From positions 19,138,854 through 19,202,853 of the forward strand of contig NC_044922.1 in the NCBI RefSeq assembly GCF_003576645.1: 64,000 nt of DNA, read 5' to 3'. A program made the position numbers and the translations under genes. The DNA comes from Ipomoea triloba. Taxonomy: Eukaryota; Streptophyta; Magnoliopsida; Solanales; Convolvulaceae. Below, piece by piece: positions 34,997-47,500 of this stretch. Below the pieces are notes generated by a model, which saw only the letters and a list, made by a program, of their open reading frames with translations, was not told the origin of the DNA and made no database searches. The stretch's first letter is position 1. The number at the start of each line of letters is the position of its first letter.

Positions 34997-36519
34997 TGAT
35001 AAGTGCAAAAGATGCCAACTTCATAAGGTTATTCTTGAATCATTTAGTGCATAATTCATGGTTTTTATGATTGATTTGGTCCTAAATTGCATTAGAATAC
35101 ATTATATTGTCATCGTACCCCGTTCCACACTTTGCCGATTGTTTTATAGGTAAAAGGAAGTGCTTAAAGACAGGAAATGGCAATATTTTGGAGAAGAATT
35201 CACAAGCAAAAGTTGGAGGACGAAATAGGCCTTGGACGCGCCCATGGACGCGCGTCCAGGCTGGCGTCCAAATATTCCCTCTCTGAAGTTTTGAAAGCAG
35301 AACAGAGACCTGCCCTGGACGCGCGTCCAGGCCGGCTAGAATTCAACTCTCTGAAGTTTTGAAAGCAGAACAGAAGCCTGCCTTGGACGCGCCATTGGAC
35401 GCGCGTCCAAGGTGGCGTCCAAAAATCATCCCTCTAAAGTTTTGAAGACAGAACAACAGCATGCCTTGGACGCGCGTCCAGCCAGGCGTCCATTGCGGAA
35501 ATTTGGCGGTTATTCACTTTTAAAAAGGGGTGAGGGAATCATTTGAAGGGGATTTTTGGACTTTTGGCTCCAAAGAAGAACTTTTTCTCTCTCTAGGTTT
35601 TAGCTCTCAAATTCTCTCCATTCCATAGCTCAATTGCACTCCAAAATCATGTTCCATAGCTAGATTTAGAGAGGAATTCACATTTCAAGATTGTATTGAA
35701 CAAAGTACTCAAGGATTCTACTTCAATTTCAAGCTAAGTTTCATTTTCTATTCTTGCATTTCAATTCCTAATTGTTGATTTGATTCTATTGCTTTGTTAA
35801 TTCAATTGCTTTTTTATTTCAATTTTCACTATGAGTAGCTAGATCTTTTGAAGATTTGAATCAATTAGTCTTGCATGATCTCCCTTGAGTTCTAATTTCT
35901 TAAACCTAGGATTAGATAATGCTTGTTTGATGATTGATTGTGGATTGGGATGTTTGTCTTGACTCTATGCCAACAAGGATCCGGTTGCAATAGAGGATTA
36001 GGATAGGAATACTCACCTACGAGAGTAGGGAGTGTACCAAGCCCTCACCATTCACTTTTCCTCCTCACCTTTGAGAAAAGGGAGATTGGAAGGCAAGAGG
36101 CACACCAAGTGTTTGATGAATTGCCTCTTCTAGCCTAGCTCTTATGAGAATAAAGCTAAGGCATGGTAGAGAGGCCGCCGTCCACGAGAGTGGCGTTGGC
36201 ATTAGTGAACTTGTCTCAATCTTGTCCAATAAGCATTGCTAAGTCCTAGGACCATAGGAAATCAAGGGTAAACATGCTTGATGAGTTGGTTCGAATCCTT
36301 TTCTCCTTAATTGTTTACTATCCTTTTGCATTTGCTTGTTTCGTTCTTAGCATGATTCATACTATATACTCTTCGGACTAGCTTTCAAACACTTTAAGCT
36401 CTTGTGATTAATCCGCTTGCTTACCAACTCCCTTACGCCTTCCTAGAGGACGACACTCTTCACACACCACTATACACCGCATACATCCATCCCACCATAC
36501 GTTGAAAATACGCTTTACA
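34997..36519. mobile_element. Solo LTR with 5-bp TSD
   Basis: The element begins TGATAAGTGCAAAAGATG and ends AAATACGCTTTACA. It is bracketed by CAATG at 34992-34996 and 36520-36524, the TG...CA plus 5-bp duplication expected of an LTR. No internal retrotransposon region or second LTR is present, so it is most simply a solo LTR left by recombination. It contains several diverged copies of a palindromic GGACGCGCGTCC motif (35225-35500), unusually CpG-rich for the region. The 3' portion (CCTAGAGGACGACACT) resembles plant Ty3-type elements. Confidence 0.85.
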
Positions 36520-37757
36520 CAATGAATTGAAGATACATTTAAACAAATAAAATAAGCATTCGTCACTAGAATGAGCCACATCCTCTACTATAATAAAGCA
36601 GAAACTTTTTAGTAATTAAAAAAAGAAAATACTTCCCGCCCAAACATAGCTTTGCCTTTTGAGCTGAATTATTGTGATAATAATTGTTCAATGTTCAATT
36701 ATTGCGTCAATAATGTGCCGGCTGGGATTGAGGAGTTCTGGTGTAAAGAGACGGTTCGAATTACTATTTAATTACTTTTCGTTTTCGATGCATTTGGTTT
36801 AATTAGTTGTGATAATATTTAAAGATTAAACGTCCATGGGTATCCGAAACATTAGCATTAACTACCATTTGTAATCACTTCTTCCTTTGCAGCTATAAAA
36901 ACAGTTCGTCCATAGCAAATCAAATACAAATCTTCAATCACCAAATACATAGATTCTTTACAATTCAGAGAAAGTTTTTACATGCTCAAATTTCCCATGT
37001 AACATAAAGATAACTGAGTTTTTCATAGGCAACTCAAAGTTCAAAGAAGAACTGCTGATGTGGTGACAAAAGGTATTATTTCTTCTTTTTTACTTTAACA
37101 ATGTGTAAGTGTGTTTTTAAACATTGGATTGTGAACTTTGTACTGCATCAGAATGTAGCTTCATTTGTAGAGAAATGCAAAAGTTAGTAATGAATATCAC
37201 AGACAGCACCCAGGTACAAAGGAATATTGAGGTATAGGTTATCAGGTTAGGGTTGTTGGGCATTACATCTACAGAATTGAGGGCGAAGCATATCAATGTA
37301 CACAGATTTCATATTTATATGAAAGCAGAGAGGTAAAATCTTTTTTCCCATGATTTCTTTATAGACACCACTTTTAGACTAAACTAAACACTAAGCCCTA
37401 GAAGTATTTAAAGCTATATGCCTTTTAGAAGCTCTTAGACTCAAAAATGATTGATGTAACTGATATATCGCTAACATATTTGACAGTGATGCACTGAAGA
37501 GATGTCTATTGGATATGTTATCCTCAACATAAAGCTAAAAAAGACCAACCAAGCAACTGTCAAACTGGAGAAGATGATTGATGAGGAAATTTGTTGAAAA
37601 CAAACAATTACATGTGTGTTCTGTGGCAAGACATTCATGCCCTTGAGGCATTTTATTTTAATGTCAAACATTTTAATTTCTGCACTGTTTTTATATTTTT
37701 ATTGTTATATTCTCTATATATTCTATACTCTTTTTTATTACTTGCAAAACATTGACA

Positions 37758-38145
37758 GGTACCACATCTAAATGGGGTTAAAGAATTCTTGGTTATCACA
37801 AATTTTTATTCCTTTAAAACCAGTCCTCATCGTTACATGATAAAATTCAATTATTAAACTGTTGTGGAAAGAGTACAAAAATACCAGTTTTCCTATGCAT
37901 ATGTATCGGCTCAAATCCTTTTCATCACTGAAATCTAAAGAAGGCCTTGACTCTTGAAGAGAAGGAGCTATTTGGTAAGTTCTAATAAATTTATTTTCAG
38001 ACATTTAATAATTTTTTTACATCATCATACTAATATTTTTTTTAGATGTTATTGGTCAAGTGATGGAAATACATTCTCCACAGGAGAAAGTAATTGCTGG
38101 GAAAACTTCAAGGCTAATAGATTTTGTCATTGAGGATTTGCACTA
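37758..38145 (+). pseudogene. Replication protein A (RPA1)-like OB-fold exons
   Basis: Two exon-like stretches are separated by an intron-like AT run. The first (37765-37975) translates to GVKEFLVITNFYSFKTSPHR and then MIKFNY, the pattern of plant RPA1-type OB folds; it has internal stops. The second (38044-38145) reads DVIGQVMEIHSPQEKVIAGK and then RLIDFVIEDL, a strong match to the second RPA1-like OB segment. Plant Helitrons are known to carry RPA-like genes, and this one is degenerate. Confidence 0.65.
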
Positions 38146-38574
38146 TGTTTTTTTTGAATTCTAATATATTATACTTTTTGTCTACTTATTGAGTTCAACA
38201 CATCTCTAATTTTAAGTTTAATCTAAACCATATATATAACTATATGTTCTTATAGGTTGACAGTAGTTTCTCTGTAACAACTTTAATTTATATATTGTAC
38301 ACAATTCAGTTTGTACTTAATGTTGTACTGAAATTGAAGTTCTTGGACTATTTCTCTGATGTCTAAAAGTATTTGATTTCCAATTTGCTTCCTAACTTTA
38401 ATTCAAACAATTTATTGTCCATACTAACTTGATATACACTCTGACTCACTAATTATAGCAAATATAAATGTAAATATTTGCTTAAACTGATGCCTTACTG
38501 TTTTAGTGTAGGTATTTAATATTATAGAGTAACTTTATTTTCCATATTAATGTGCTGATAACTTCTAGACTACA

Positions 38575-38838
38575 GTTGATAGGGAACCTGCCACTATAAA
38601 ATAATTCTGGCATGCACATGAAAGAAATTTTAGTCCCTGAAGAGAATATATAATACTTGACATGTGCTGGGGGATATCAGACTTTAGAATCCTTTGTTTA
38701 CCCAGTTGCTAGGGAACCTGCCACTATAAAATAATTCTGGCATACACATGAAAGGAATTTTAGTCCCTGAAGAGAATATATAATACTTACTTGACATGTG
38801 CTGGGGGATATCAGACTTTAGAATCCTTTGTTTACCCA
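38575..38838. repeat. Two-copy tandem repeat, about 130-bp unit
   Basis: The block starting GTTGATAGGGAACCTGCC (38575-38704) is repeated at 38705-38838 with a few differences, including a 4-bp ACTT insertion. It lies inside the Helitron. Confidence 0.9.
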
Positions 38839-39864
38839 ATAGGCTATTATTTCACCCATACAATCCTGCATACAATAAACATAATAAAATAAATCCTTCC
38901 ACTAAGGCTCACAACTATATTGAGAAGCATAATTACTGAAAAATGCCCATGTATGTGTGCATATAATTTTTTTAATAATTAAAACTCTATGAAAATTAAC
39001 TACCAGTACAGGTATAACATAGCATGAAATGAATCTGAAAATTAACTAGCAGTACAATCCAAATGGTAAGATACACTTATCTCTAATAAAATATATAACT
39101 GATAGATGAACAATCTGCATGCAATACATTAAACACCCTGTAAATCCTTCGTTAGAATAGTGGTAAAAAAAATACAAAAAATTTCTTTTTAAATTCATAT
39201 AACAATTGCAGATCAAGCAAGCAATGAACTTCCGAAGGTCGACATTCATTTCTAAAATGGAAAAAGAAACCCTAGATCTAGATTTTTTTTTTAGAAATTT
39301 CACAACAATTAAAGTAGAAATGGTATTTTTGGGTTTAAATATGAGAAATTAGGCACAAATCCTATGCATATGCTCTGCTCAATTACATGTATTAGAAATC
39401 CTTACGTAGACAATTACACAAAGAATCACATACCTGGCTTCCAACAACAGACTCTATACTTGATTATTTTGCCTTCAATCTTAGCTTGAGTAGAGTAATC
39501 TTCCCAGATATGTAATTGGATATGATCATCGAAGATATGAGATAGCTACGCTGAGAAATGCAGAGAGAGACAGACGAAAATGAAGAAAAACAAAAAACAC
39601 AAAATGGATTATGGGCGGGTTATATTTGATAGACTTATGGGCTGTCCATTTTGATCAAATGCAACATAGAATGAAACCTTTCTAATATAAGGCCCATATG
39701 TATATATTTACTCATTCTTAATTGCAACTTATTTGGTATTATTTTTGTAGAAAATTGTTATCCTACATCTAATATTGTATTCTAAAAAATTGTCAACAAT
39801 TATTTATGATATTTTTCAAGGTTCACTATCTACTTCGTTGAACGTGGTAACTGCTAATTGGCAA

Positions 39865-40270
39865 ATTATGCTATAGACCCGGGTCCACCTTGCAGTCTAT
39901 GTTCACAAATTTAGGACTTTATATTCACAATTTTAGAATTTTATATTTATAATTTTAGATCGCAATATACAAAATTACATTACTCAATATTTACAATTTT
40001 TGAACTCTATATTTACAATTTTGTTATATAGATTCAAAAAATTGTGTTATACTGTTGAACATATAGTTATGAAATTGTGAATACAGACTTATAGAGTTAT
40101 AAAATTGTGAACATAGAGTTATGAAATTGTGAACATGAAGTTATGAAACTGTGAACATGGAGTTATGAAATTGTGAACATAGAGTTGTGAAATTATGAAC
40201 ATGGGATTATGAAATTATGAACATATATCCGGATCTACCTTGCAAGGTGGATCCAAGTCCATGGCATAAC
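39865..40270. repeat. Foldback Mutator-like element with internal short repeats
   Basis: The left end (ATTATGCTATAGACCCGGGTCCACC) is mirrored at the right end (GGTGGATCCAAGTCCATGGCATAA). The interior has many copies of a unit of about 20 bp, GTTATGAAATTGTGAACATA. The same TIR family bounds 50371-51016. A second copy at about 41629-42034 exists only because of the larger duplication. Confidence 0.65.
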
Positions 40271-40519
40271 AACTGTAGTATTGTAATATTACAATTTTAA
40301 TAATTTGTAATTTAAATTCAATTTGTATTAAGTTGTATACCTTACTTTTTTTTTTATATAATAATTAGTGAAACATATATTCCTAATTAACAACTCTTTT
40401 TTTTTTCATCTAAAAAATGTGAATAAAAAAAATACTAATGAACATACTTTATTTCATTAATAAACTTTAACAATGAATATTTATACAAAATATCATTTAC
40501 GTTAATATTAATATTTTTT

Positions 40520-40880
40520 TTGAAAGAACCAAACTCAATTAATCAATTGAGAAATACAATGGGGGGGGGGGGGGCCACCAAACCAACTATGAAGATCAGT
40601 GTACGAACGTGCAGCCCGGGCTAAAGTGTGAGCATACACATTCACTGATCTATTGATATAGCTAATGCCAAAAGCTTGAAAAAAAGAGAGATCAAAATAC
40701 TATCTCTAATCACAGTACTAGCATATGATAAATCTTGAGAAGAATCATTGAAGCTAAGACAAACTTGCTGGCAGTTGGTTAGGATGCATATTTTCTACCA
40801 CTGTTTACTCTTTAGCAAGAAAGAGCCTCCTTGATGGCAAGAGTTTCGGCTAAACGGGCTTCATTCACCAGACGTTAATA
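40520..40880 (-). mobile_element. LINE-type RNase H fragment
   Basis: The minus strand shows EARLAETLAIKEA and SWLKSK, later NRSVNVYAHTLARAA, the hallmarks of the RNase H-like domain at the end of plant L1 LINE polyproteins. It is broken by frame changes and a poly-G run at 40561-40574. A second copy is at about 42284-42645 in the duplicated segment. Confidence 0.65.
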
Positions 40881-40883
40881 TTA

Positions 40884-40908
40884 NNNNNNNNNNNNNNNNN
40901 NNNNNNNN
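40884..40908. other. Assembly gap (25 N)
   Basis: Short N run exactly at the junction of two near-identical 1.74-kb segments. Confidence 0.99.
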
Positions 40909-43089
40909 TCCTTCGTTAGAATAGTGGTAAAAAAAATACAAAAAATTTCTTTTTAAATTCATATAACAATTGCAGATCAAGCAAGCAATGAACTTCCGAA
41001 GGTCGACATTCATTTCTAAAATGGAAAAAGAAACCCTAGATCTAGATTTTTTTTTTAGAAATTTCACAACAATTAAAGTAGAAATGGTATTTTTGGGTTT
41101 AAATATGAGAAATTAGGCACAAATCCTATGCATATGCTCTGCTCAATTACATGTATTAGAAATCCTTACGTAGACAATTACACAAAGAATCACATACCTG
41201 GCTTCCAACAACAGACTCTATACTTGATTATTTTGCCTTCAATCTTAGCTTGAGTAGAGTAATCTTCCCAGATATGTAATTGGATATGATCATCGAAGAT
41301 ATGAGATAGCTACGCTGAGAAATGCAGAGAGAGACAGACGAAAATGAAGAAAAACAAAAAACACAAAATGGATTATGGGCGGGTTATATTTGATAGACTT
41401 ATGGGCTGTCCATTTTGATCAAATGCAACATAGAATGAAACCTTTCTAATATAAGGCCCATATGTATATATTTACTCATTCTTAATTGCAACTTATTTGG
41501 TATTATTTTTGTAGAAAATTGTTATCCTACATCTAATATTGTATTCTAAAAAATTGTCAACAATTATTTATGATATTTTTCAAGGTTCACTATCTACTTC
41601 GTTGAACGTGGTAACTGCTAATTGGCAAATTATGCTATAGACCCGGGTCCACCTTGCAGTCTATGTTCACAAATTTAGGACTTTATATTCACAATTTTAG
41701 AATTTTATATTTATAATTTTAGATCGCAATATACAAAATTACATTACTCAATATTTACAATTTTTGAACTCTATATTTACAATTTTGTTATATAGATTCA
41801 AAAAATTGTGTTATACTGTTGAACATATAGTTATGAAATTGTGAATACAGACTTATAGAGTTATAAAATTGTGAACATAGAGTTATGAAATTGTGAACAT
41901 GAAGTTATGAAACTGTGAACATGGAGTTATGAAATTGTGAACATAGAGTTGTGAAATTATGAACATGGGATTATGAAATTATGAACATATATCCGGATCT
42001 ACCTTGCAAGGTGGATCCAAGTCCATGGCATAACAACTGTAGTATTGTAATATTACAATTTTAATAATTTGTAATTTAAATTCAATTTGTATTAAGTTGT
42101 ATACCTTACTTTTTTTTTTATATAATAATTAGTGAAACATATATTCCTAATTAACAACTCTTTTTTTTTTCATCTAAAAAATGTGAATAAAAAAAATACT
42201 AATGAACATACTTTATTTCATTAATAAACTTTAACAATGAATATTTATACAAAATATCATTTACGTTAATATTAATATTTTTTTTGAAAGAACCAAACTC
42301 AATTAATCAATTGAGAAATACAAGGGGGGGGGGGGGGACACCAAACCAACTATGAAGATCAGTGTACGAACGTGCAGCCCGGGCTAAAGTGTGAGCATAC
42401 ACATTCACTGATCTATTGATATAGCTAATGCCAAAAGCTTGAAAAAAAGAAGAGATCAAAATACTATCTCTAATCACAGTACTAGCATATGATAAATCTT
42501 GAGAAGAATCATTGAAGCTAAGACAAACTTGCTGGCAGTTGGTTAGGATGCATATTTTCTACCACTGTTTACTCTTTAGCCAAGAAAGAGCCTCCTTGAT
42601 GGCAAGAGTTTCGGCTAAACGGGCTTCATTCACCAGACGTTAATATTAATATAACATAACTTACGAATGTATAATTTTTAGTTTGTGCATCGCACGAGAT
42701 AGTGAACATTTGAGTTTTTTATCACGCCTTAATATTTTATTAAGTTTTATCATGCCTTACTTTTTATACTAATTTGTGATACATTTATTCCTAACTAACA
42801 ACTTTTTCTTTTAGTATCATAAATTTTTGTATTTAATTCATAAACTTTAACAATGAATATCTTTACAAAATACCTTCACGTTAATATTAAAATAACATAA
42901 CTTACTAATGTATAAGTCTTATCCGTGCATCGCACAGGACAATTACTAGTACAATATAATGGAAGAATTATGCAAATGCAACATATATACTTTTAATCAA
43001 ATTACTACTTTTCTATGTTAATTGAAAGATTATAAACTGAACCTATGGATTGGAGATTCACCATATATACTAAATTCCTAAAAGGCTAA

Positions 43090-43350
43090 GATCATGGTTA
43101 AACCAACCTGTCCTTATGCAAAACATTTGTGCTATGCAGGAGGGAAGCACCATAACTCCCTTCAGATTTGGATCACATTGGAGGGATCTTTTACATAATC
43201 AGATTTCAGAATAAAAACTCTTTCTAGTGTACTGTAGGGAGTTTTACGAGCAGTATTTTCACAAAAAGTATTTTAGCCGTGGATCCATAGAAACTTTCAA
43301 TCTTGATTGTTTTAAGCAAATTTAGATTCTGATTAATAATGCAATTGTCT
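43090..43350 (-). pseudogene. Orphan FBD-exon relic
   Basis: On the minus strand, FBD-exon blocks are present in order (TCAATCTTGATTGTTTTAAGC, GAGCAGTATTTTCACAAAAAG, TGTGCTATGCAGGAGGGAAG). It lies immediately 3' of the FBD exon of the 43600-45045 gene. This cluster member therefore has a second, detached FBD exon behind it. Confidence 0.6.
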
Positions 43351-43599
43351 GGTGTATGTTAGGAAAAATGAACAATCTGGTCTGGTAGAAGGAATCTAGA
43401 ACGAGAAAAACAAGGGAAATTAAAGCTTGATCATAATCTTCAGGCATGTGAAAGCACACTATCCTAAAAGTTTCTAATTTCCCTTATCAAGTAACAAGGG
43501 TAACAAATTAGAACTTTTTGAGATAAAGAAGAATAATGCCAAAATTTTTAAATAACCAAAGCCTTCGGAGATGACCAACGTGAAAAAGGCACACAAACT

Positions 43600-45045
43600 T
43601 CGCCATTGATGACAATTTGTGCCTTTGGAGATGCACGAGGGGAGCACAGCAACTCCCTTAGGATCTTGATCACTTTAGAGCCTTTTTTGTATAAAAAGAT
43701 TTCGTAAGAACAACTCTCTCTAGTATAGGGGATTTTGAGAGCAACATTTTCACAAAGAACATTTCAAGTTCGCATCCACTAAAGTGTTCAATCTTGATTG
43801 TTTTAAGCATTTTTAGATCTTGATTAATAATGCATCTGTCTAGATCCATCGAAAGTCTTGAAGGAGCTCCTACGTCATCTTTTGAACGTGTCTACAACTC
43901 AACAACAAATAAAATAAATAAAAAACATGTACAAATAAAGAAAACAAAAAACATGACTGCCATATAGGTAAAACTTACTACTTTAACCAGTTCAATGTCC
44001 AGTGCTTTTGGCAGTTTAATGTCCAGTTCACATAGGTTAGGCGATTTTTGAAGCAACTGCAAAAGACCCTTGAGCTGCTTTTCTTTGGCAAACTTGAAAG
44101 AAAGTTTGATTACTTGCAGATTTATTACAGTTGGGAAGGAGGCTACTTCACCAACTTCTTCCCACTTATTTTGAAAAAAAAAAAATTATATGAAAAGAAC
44201 TCTAACAAACCAGAAAGAAAAGAATATTTAATTTGTCAATACTAAATGAAGGAAGAGAGATTCTCACCAACAACAAGATGATATCCAAGCAAAGAACCTT
44301 AATGGTTTTCAAATGAAGTGCAAACCAAGTGGATTCAAGCCCAAACATAGAACAGGTAATAGACAAGCTTTCAAGTTTTGGAGCGTTGATCTTAAAATTA
44401 CAGATCCGTTGACAATAACGGAAATCCAAATTATAGATCCGTTGACAATAACGGAAATCCAGCTTCTCAAGATTAGGAAGTGTAAACACAATTCCATTAG
44501 CATTATCATTAAAATCAACACAAAAGAAAGATAATGAACTGAAACAGGGAAAATTAGAAGGAGCATTTATTGGGCAATCAAAACCCAAACAGTCGAATCT
44601 CAACTGCTTGATTGTCGGGCACAAGACTATACAAAATGGCAGCTTATAATGATGTTCCAAATGAATGGCATGAGAGATGTGAAGTTCCTCAAGGCCATTT
44701 CTTGATAGAAGAAGATACCACTGATCTAAATCGGACTGCTCAATCTTTTTATCGAAGAAGCTAAGGTCAATAGTAAACTTCTTAACCGGTCGAACACGTT
44801 GCAAGAGAATGTATGTTATTATTTTAACGAAAGCTATTTGATCGTAACCTTAGATTGATTTTCCGGACGCTTGAAAAGAATTGAAGATCGAACACAAGCC
44901 GCCCAAGCTGCAGCCAAGCATCCCTCCAATGAGTTGAGAGCAGAGCAGTTGTTGCAGCGTCGTGAGTGGGCAAGCGCTCCAAAATCAAGTCCTTCACATC
45001 TGCTGGCAATTCACTAATCACATCCCTTCTTGCATCTGCTTCCAA
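43600..45045 (-). pseudogene. F-box/LRR/FBD pseudogene (type D)
   Basis: The F-box is clear (DVISELPADVKDLILERLPT and STHWRDAWLQLGRLVF). No in-frame ATG lies between it and the upstream stop. A one-base insertion near 44852 breaks the frame. LRR sequence then continues to a GTGAG donor at 44267, with a 33-bp in-frame tandem duplication (LDFRYCQRI twice) at 44400-44460. Exon 2 is at about 44160-43981 (NLCELDIKL). The FBD exon at about 43890-43610 is frame-broken. The lost start plus frameshift argue for a pseudogene. A CACTA element lies 85 bp upstream. Confidence 0.8.
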
Positions 45046-47056
45046 ATTTCTTCCACTACAGCTCGCCTAAACTGGAAACACAAGTTAAAATCGCTTGATT
45101 TTGATTTCGATTCCAATTCAGCCAACAAGCACTACAACAAATTAGTTTTTTAGCGACACATATTTAGAGGCGGTTATATACAACTGCCGCTAAATGAGTA
45201 TTTTGCGACGGTTATACAAACCGCCATGCCGCTAAATGAGTATTTTGCGACGGTTATACAAACCGCCACTAATTTTGTATTAAACTTAGGAAACATTATT
45301 TTTTTTTTAATATAATATGTATTTTAGCTGCGGTTAAAAGAATCGCTGCTAAAACTTAATTAAATAAATGTGTATTTTAGCGGCGTTTGTGGTAACCGTC
45401 GCTAAAAATCAATAAAATTATTTATTTATATTAATTAGAAGTTCTTAAAACAAAAATGACAGGTGATGAATTTATGTAAAGTTGTAAAGGAAGCCGAGCA
45501 GGACAACCCTCGAAACCATGGCGGACAAAACCCCAAGCAAAGGAAGCAATCGAAGAGCAAGGAGGATTTTTCGAAAGCTTTTAGCATGGATATCTAGAAT
45601 TAGATCGGCGATCGGCGATCGGCGATCGGCAATACAGGAGCCGCCGAGAGGAAGACAGTGACGGTGGCGCCATCACCGTCGGCGACACCACTCGCGACAG
45701 TTCGCAGAAGCTATTCATCTCCTAATTGCTTCCATAGCTGCTCTCCTCGTTGTTCACTGGCCATTTGTCGCTGCAAATCTAGAAAGGTATTAGTTTTTTA
45801 TTTTGCTTGTATTATTCTAACTTATGTGATGTCTGGCACAGTTCGCGTTCATGATGACATGCTTTTAGCAGCTTGTAGGTACTGTTCCATGCTGTAGGAT
45901 CTGTGCTGCGATGTCCTGTTCTATTTCTTTAAAAAAAAGATCGGTGAAAAAATTAATTTTCTTGAATTGCATTTTTTTTTATTTGTGGTGAAAGTATAGT
46001 TTTACGTAGAATTGCTATTTGATTTATGGATATGAAGTTGTTGGTTTATTTGAATGACCATATTTAGATTTTTTTTATTTATTCAAAAAATAATAGTGGA
46101 TTTTATTTTGGTATTAAGAAATATTTGTAATTGTCTTCAATGGCAAGGCTATTAGGGATGAAAGACAAACAGAAATTGCAGGCTATGTGTTTGCTTTTGT
46201 GCCTGTGGTATATCAAACCATGTTTAAGAGAGGAATCTTTTGGCTAGTGTGGAACCTAATGGTTATGTTGCATATTCATTTTGATATCATCATATGATAT
46301 TCCCTCCTTTTTGGCATTTTATCCCTTCTGCCAGATTGTTTTGTATTGAAATAAGAAATTATTAGGATACATGTTTCTTAATGTCTGGCTTTGATGCTCA
46401 GGTGTGCACTTAAGATATTTTAACTGGGGAAAACCTCCTCAATTTTATTGAGGTCATTTTATAGATATACACAAACACTAGAAACACTTTTGACAATTTT
46501 CATATAAGCATAAAGGGAAAATTAGTTGGATTTTTGAAAGGCAAGGTAAGCATAAAGGGAAAATTAGTTGGATTTTTGAAAGGCAAGGTTAGAACTTCAT
46601 TCTTAAATTTCTGAGTAATTTAGCCTTGGAGAAAAACAAGCTCCTAGATAATGTATCATTGGATGGAATGAATGATAGCAGCACTAGTGAGTCAGACATA
46701 CATTCCATCTCCTGCATAGATATCACTTATCGTTTTTGCCTTATTGGAGCATAAAATAGCTAATATGAGTATGATTCTGCATACCTATTCTTACCAAGAA
46801 ACAATATATGATTTGTAAAGAATGGTTTGGGCTATCTTCTACTTACCTTTTAGCATTTGGAGGTTCAACCCTTATGTCTCTCTCTCTATGCCCTAAAACT
46901 TCCACATGCCCTTGAGGTGGTCAAAATATCGCTTGACCAAAGATACTAATTGTTTGCTAATTGACCAGTCTTTTTTGCTGAGTATTTTTGTTTCTAATTT
47001 TAGGCTTGGTCCATACGGTTAGTATTTATTTGTTCACATTTTTTTTCTAATTTTAG

Positions 47057-47500
47057 GCTTGATCAATACGGTTATGATAGGCTTGCAAAATGCTGGAAAA
47101 ACTTCTCTTGTTAATGTTGTTGCTGTAAGCATATAATTAGTGTATAGACAGATCACTACATTAGACTTTTCCCTCATTTTCTTCTATATCTGACTGTCAT
47201 ATGACTATATGAGTTTGTTGCATCATCATCCTCACTATCAAAATACAGAAAAAAGTTAGCTTTGTTGGATATGATGCCTTGACAAATTGGCTCTGACTTG
47301 TTTTCAATTGTAGACGACTGGTGGATATAGTGAAGACATGATACCAAGGGTGAGTTTTTTTCATATAAGCATTTAACTTCAAGCAATGCCTCACACTTCA
47401 TATTGCTCCGTAATAGCTTTTGAAAATGAGACTTCATATTGTTTGATATAAGGTAGGATTTAATATTTACCGAAGGTTAAAACTGAAATTTCCTGAGTTG
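47057..47500 (+). pseudogene. Captured ARL8-type small GTPase exons
   Basis: ARL8 proteins are Arf-like GTPases acting on lysosome/vacuole and endomembrane traffic. Exon 47057-47124 encodes MIGLQNAGKTSLVNVVA, with the GxxNAGKTS P-loop, and is followed by a GT donor. 47314-47349 encodes TGGYSEDMIP. 47453-47480 encodes VGFNIYRRLK, the switch I region, after which the frame decays. This order matches ARL8. The acceptor before the P-loop exon is duplicated (about 47000-47070). Later GTPase motifs (DLGGQ, NKID) are missing, so no active GTPase is expected. Confidence 0.75.

Larger units (their letters stand above)
39145..42648. repeat. 1.74-kb direct duplication flanking a 25-N gap
   Basis: 39145-40883 and 40909-42648 are almost identical over 1.74 kb. 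The clear differences are a poly-G run, one GA unit and one C. They are separated only by 25 N. It is most likely the same locus assembled twice (allelic or overlapping contigs); a recent tandem duplication is the alternative. Confidence 0.9.
36581..42949 (+). mobile_element. Large Helitron with RPA-like exons
   Basis: The 5' end is A|TCCTCTACTATAATAAAG at 36581. The 3' end has a hairpin (CCGTGCATCGCACAGG), then AATTACTAG followed by T at 42950. These are the plant Helitron termini and the A^T target. Inside are RPA-like exons, a tandem repeat at 38575-38838, a LINE RNase H fragment and a foldback element. No Rep/helicase gene was recognised. Its true length is about 1.76 kb shorter if the duplication around the 40884-40908 gap is an assembly artefact. 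A second, decayed hairpin-like end occurs at about 42670-42710. Confidence 0.8.

Noticed and set aside
37471..37671. Possible further RPA exon on the plus strand near 37480-37660 (CVFCGKTF)
   Set aside because: Contains an internal stop and the match is too short to separate from chance.
39046..41067. Two copies of a similar open frame (MKFLKKKSRSRVSF)
   Set aside because: The pair exists because of the duplication around the N gap; no family match or splice context.
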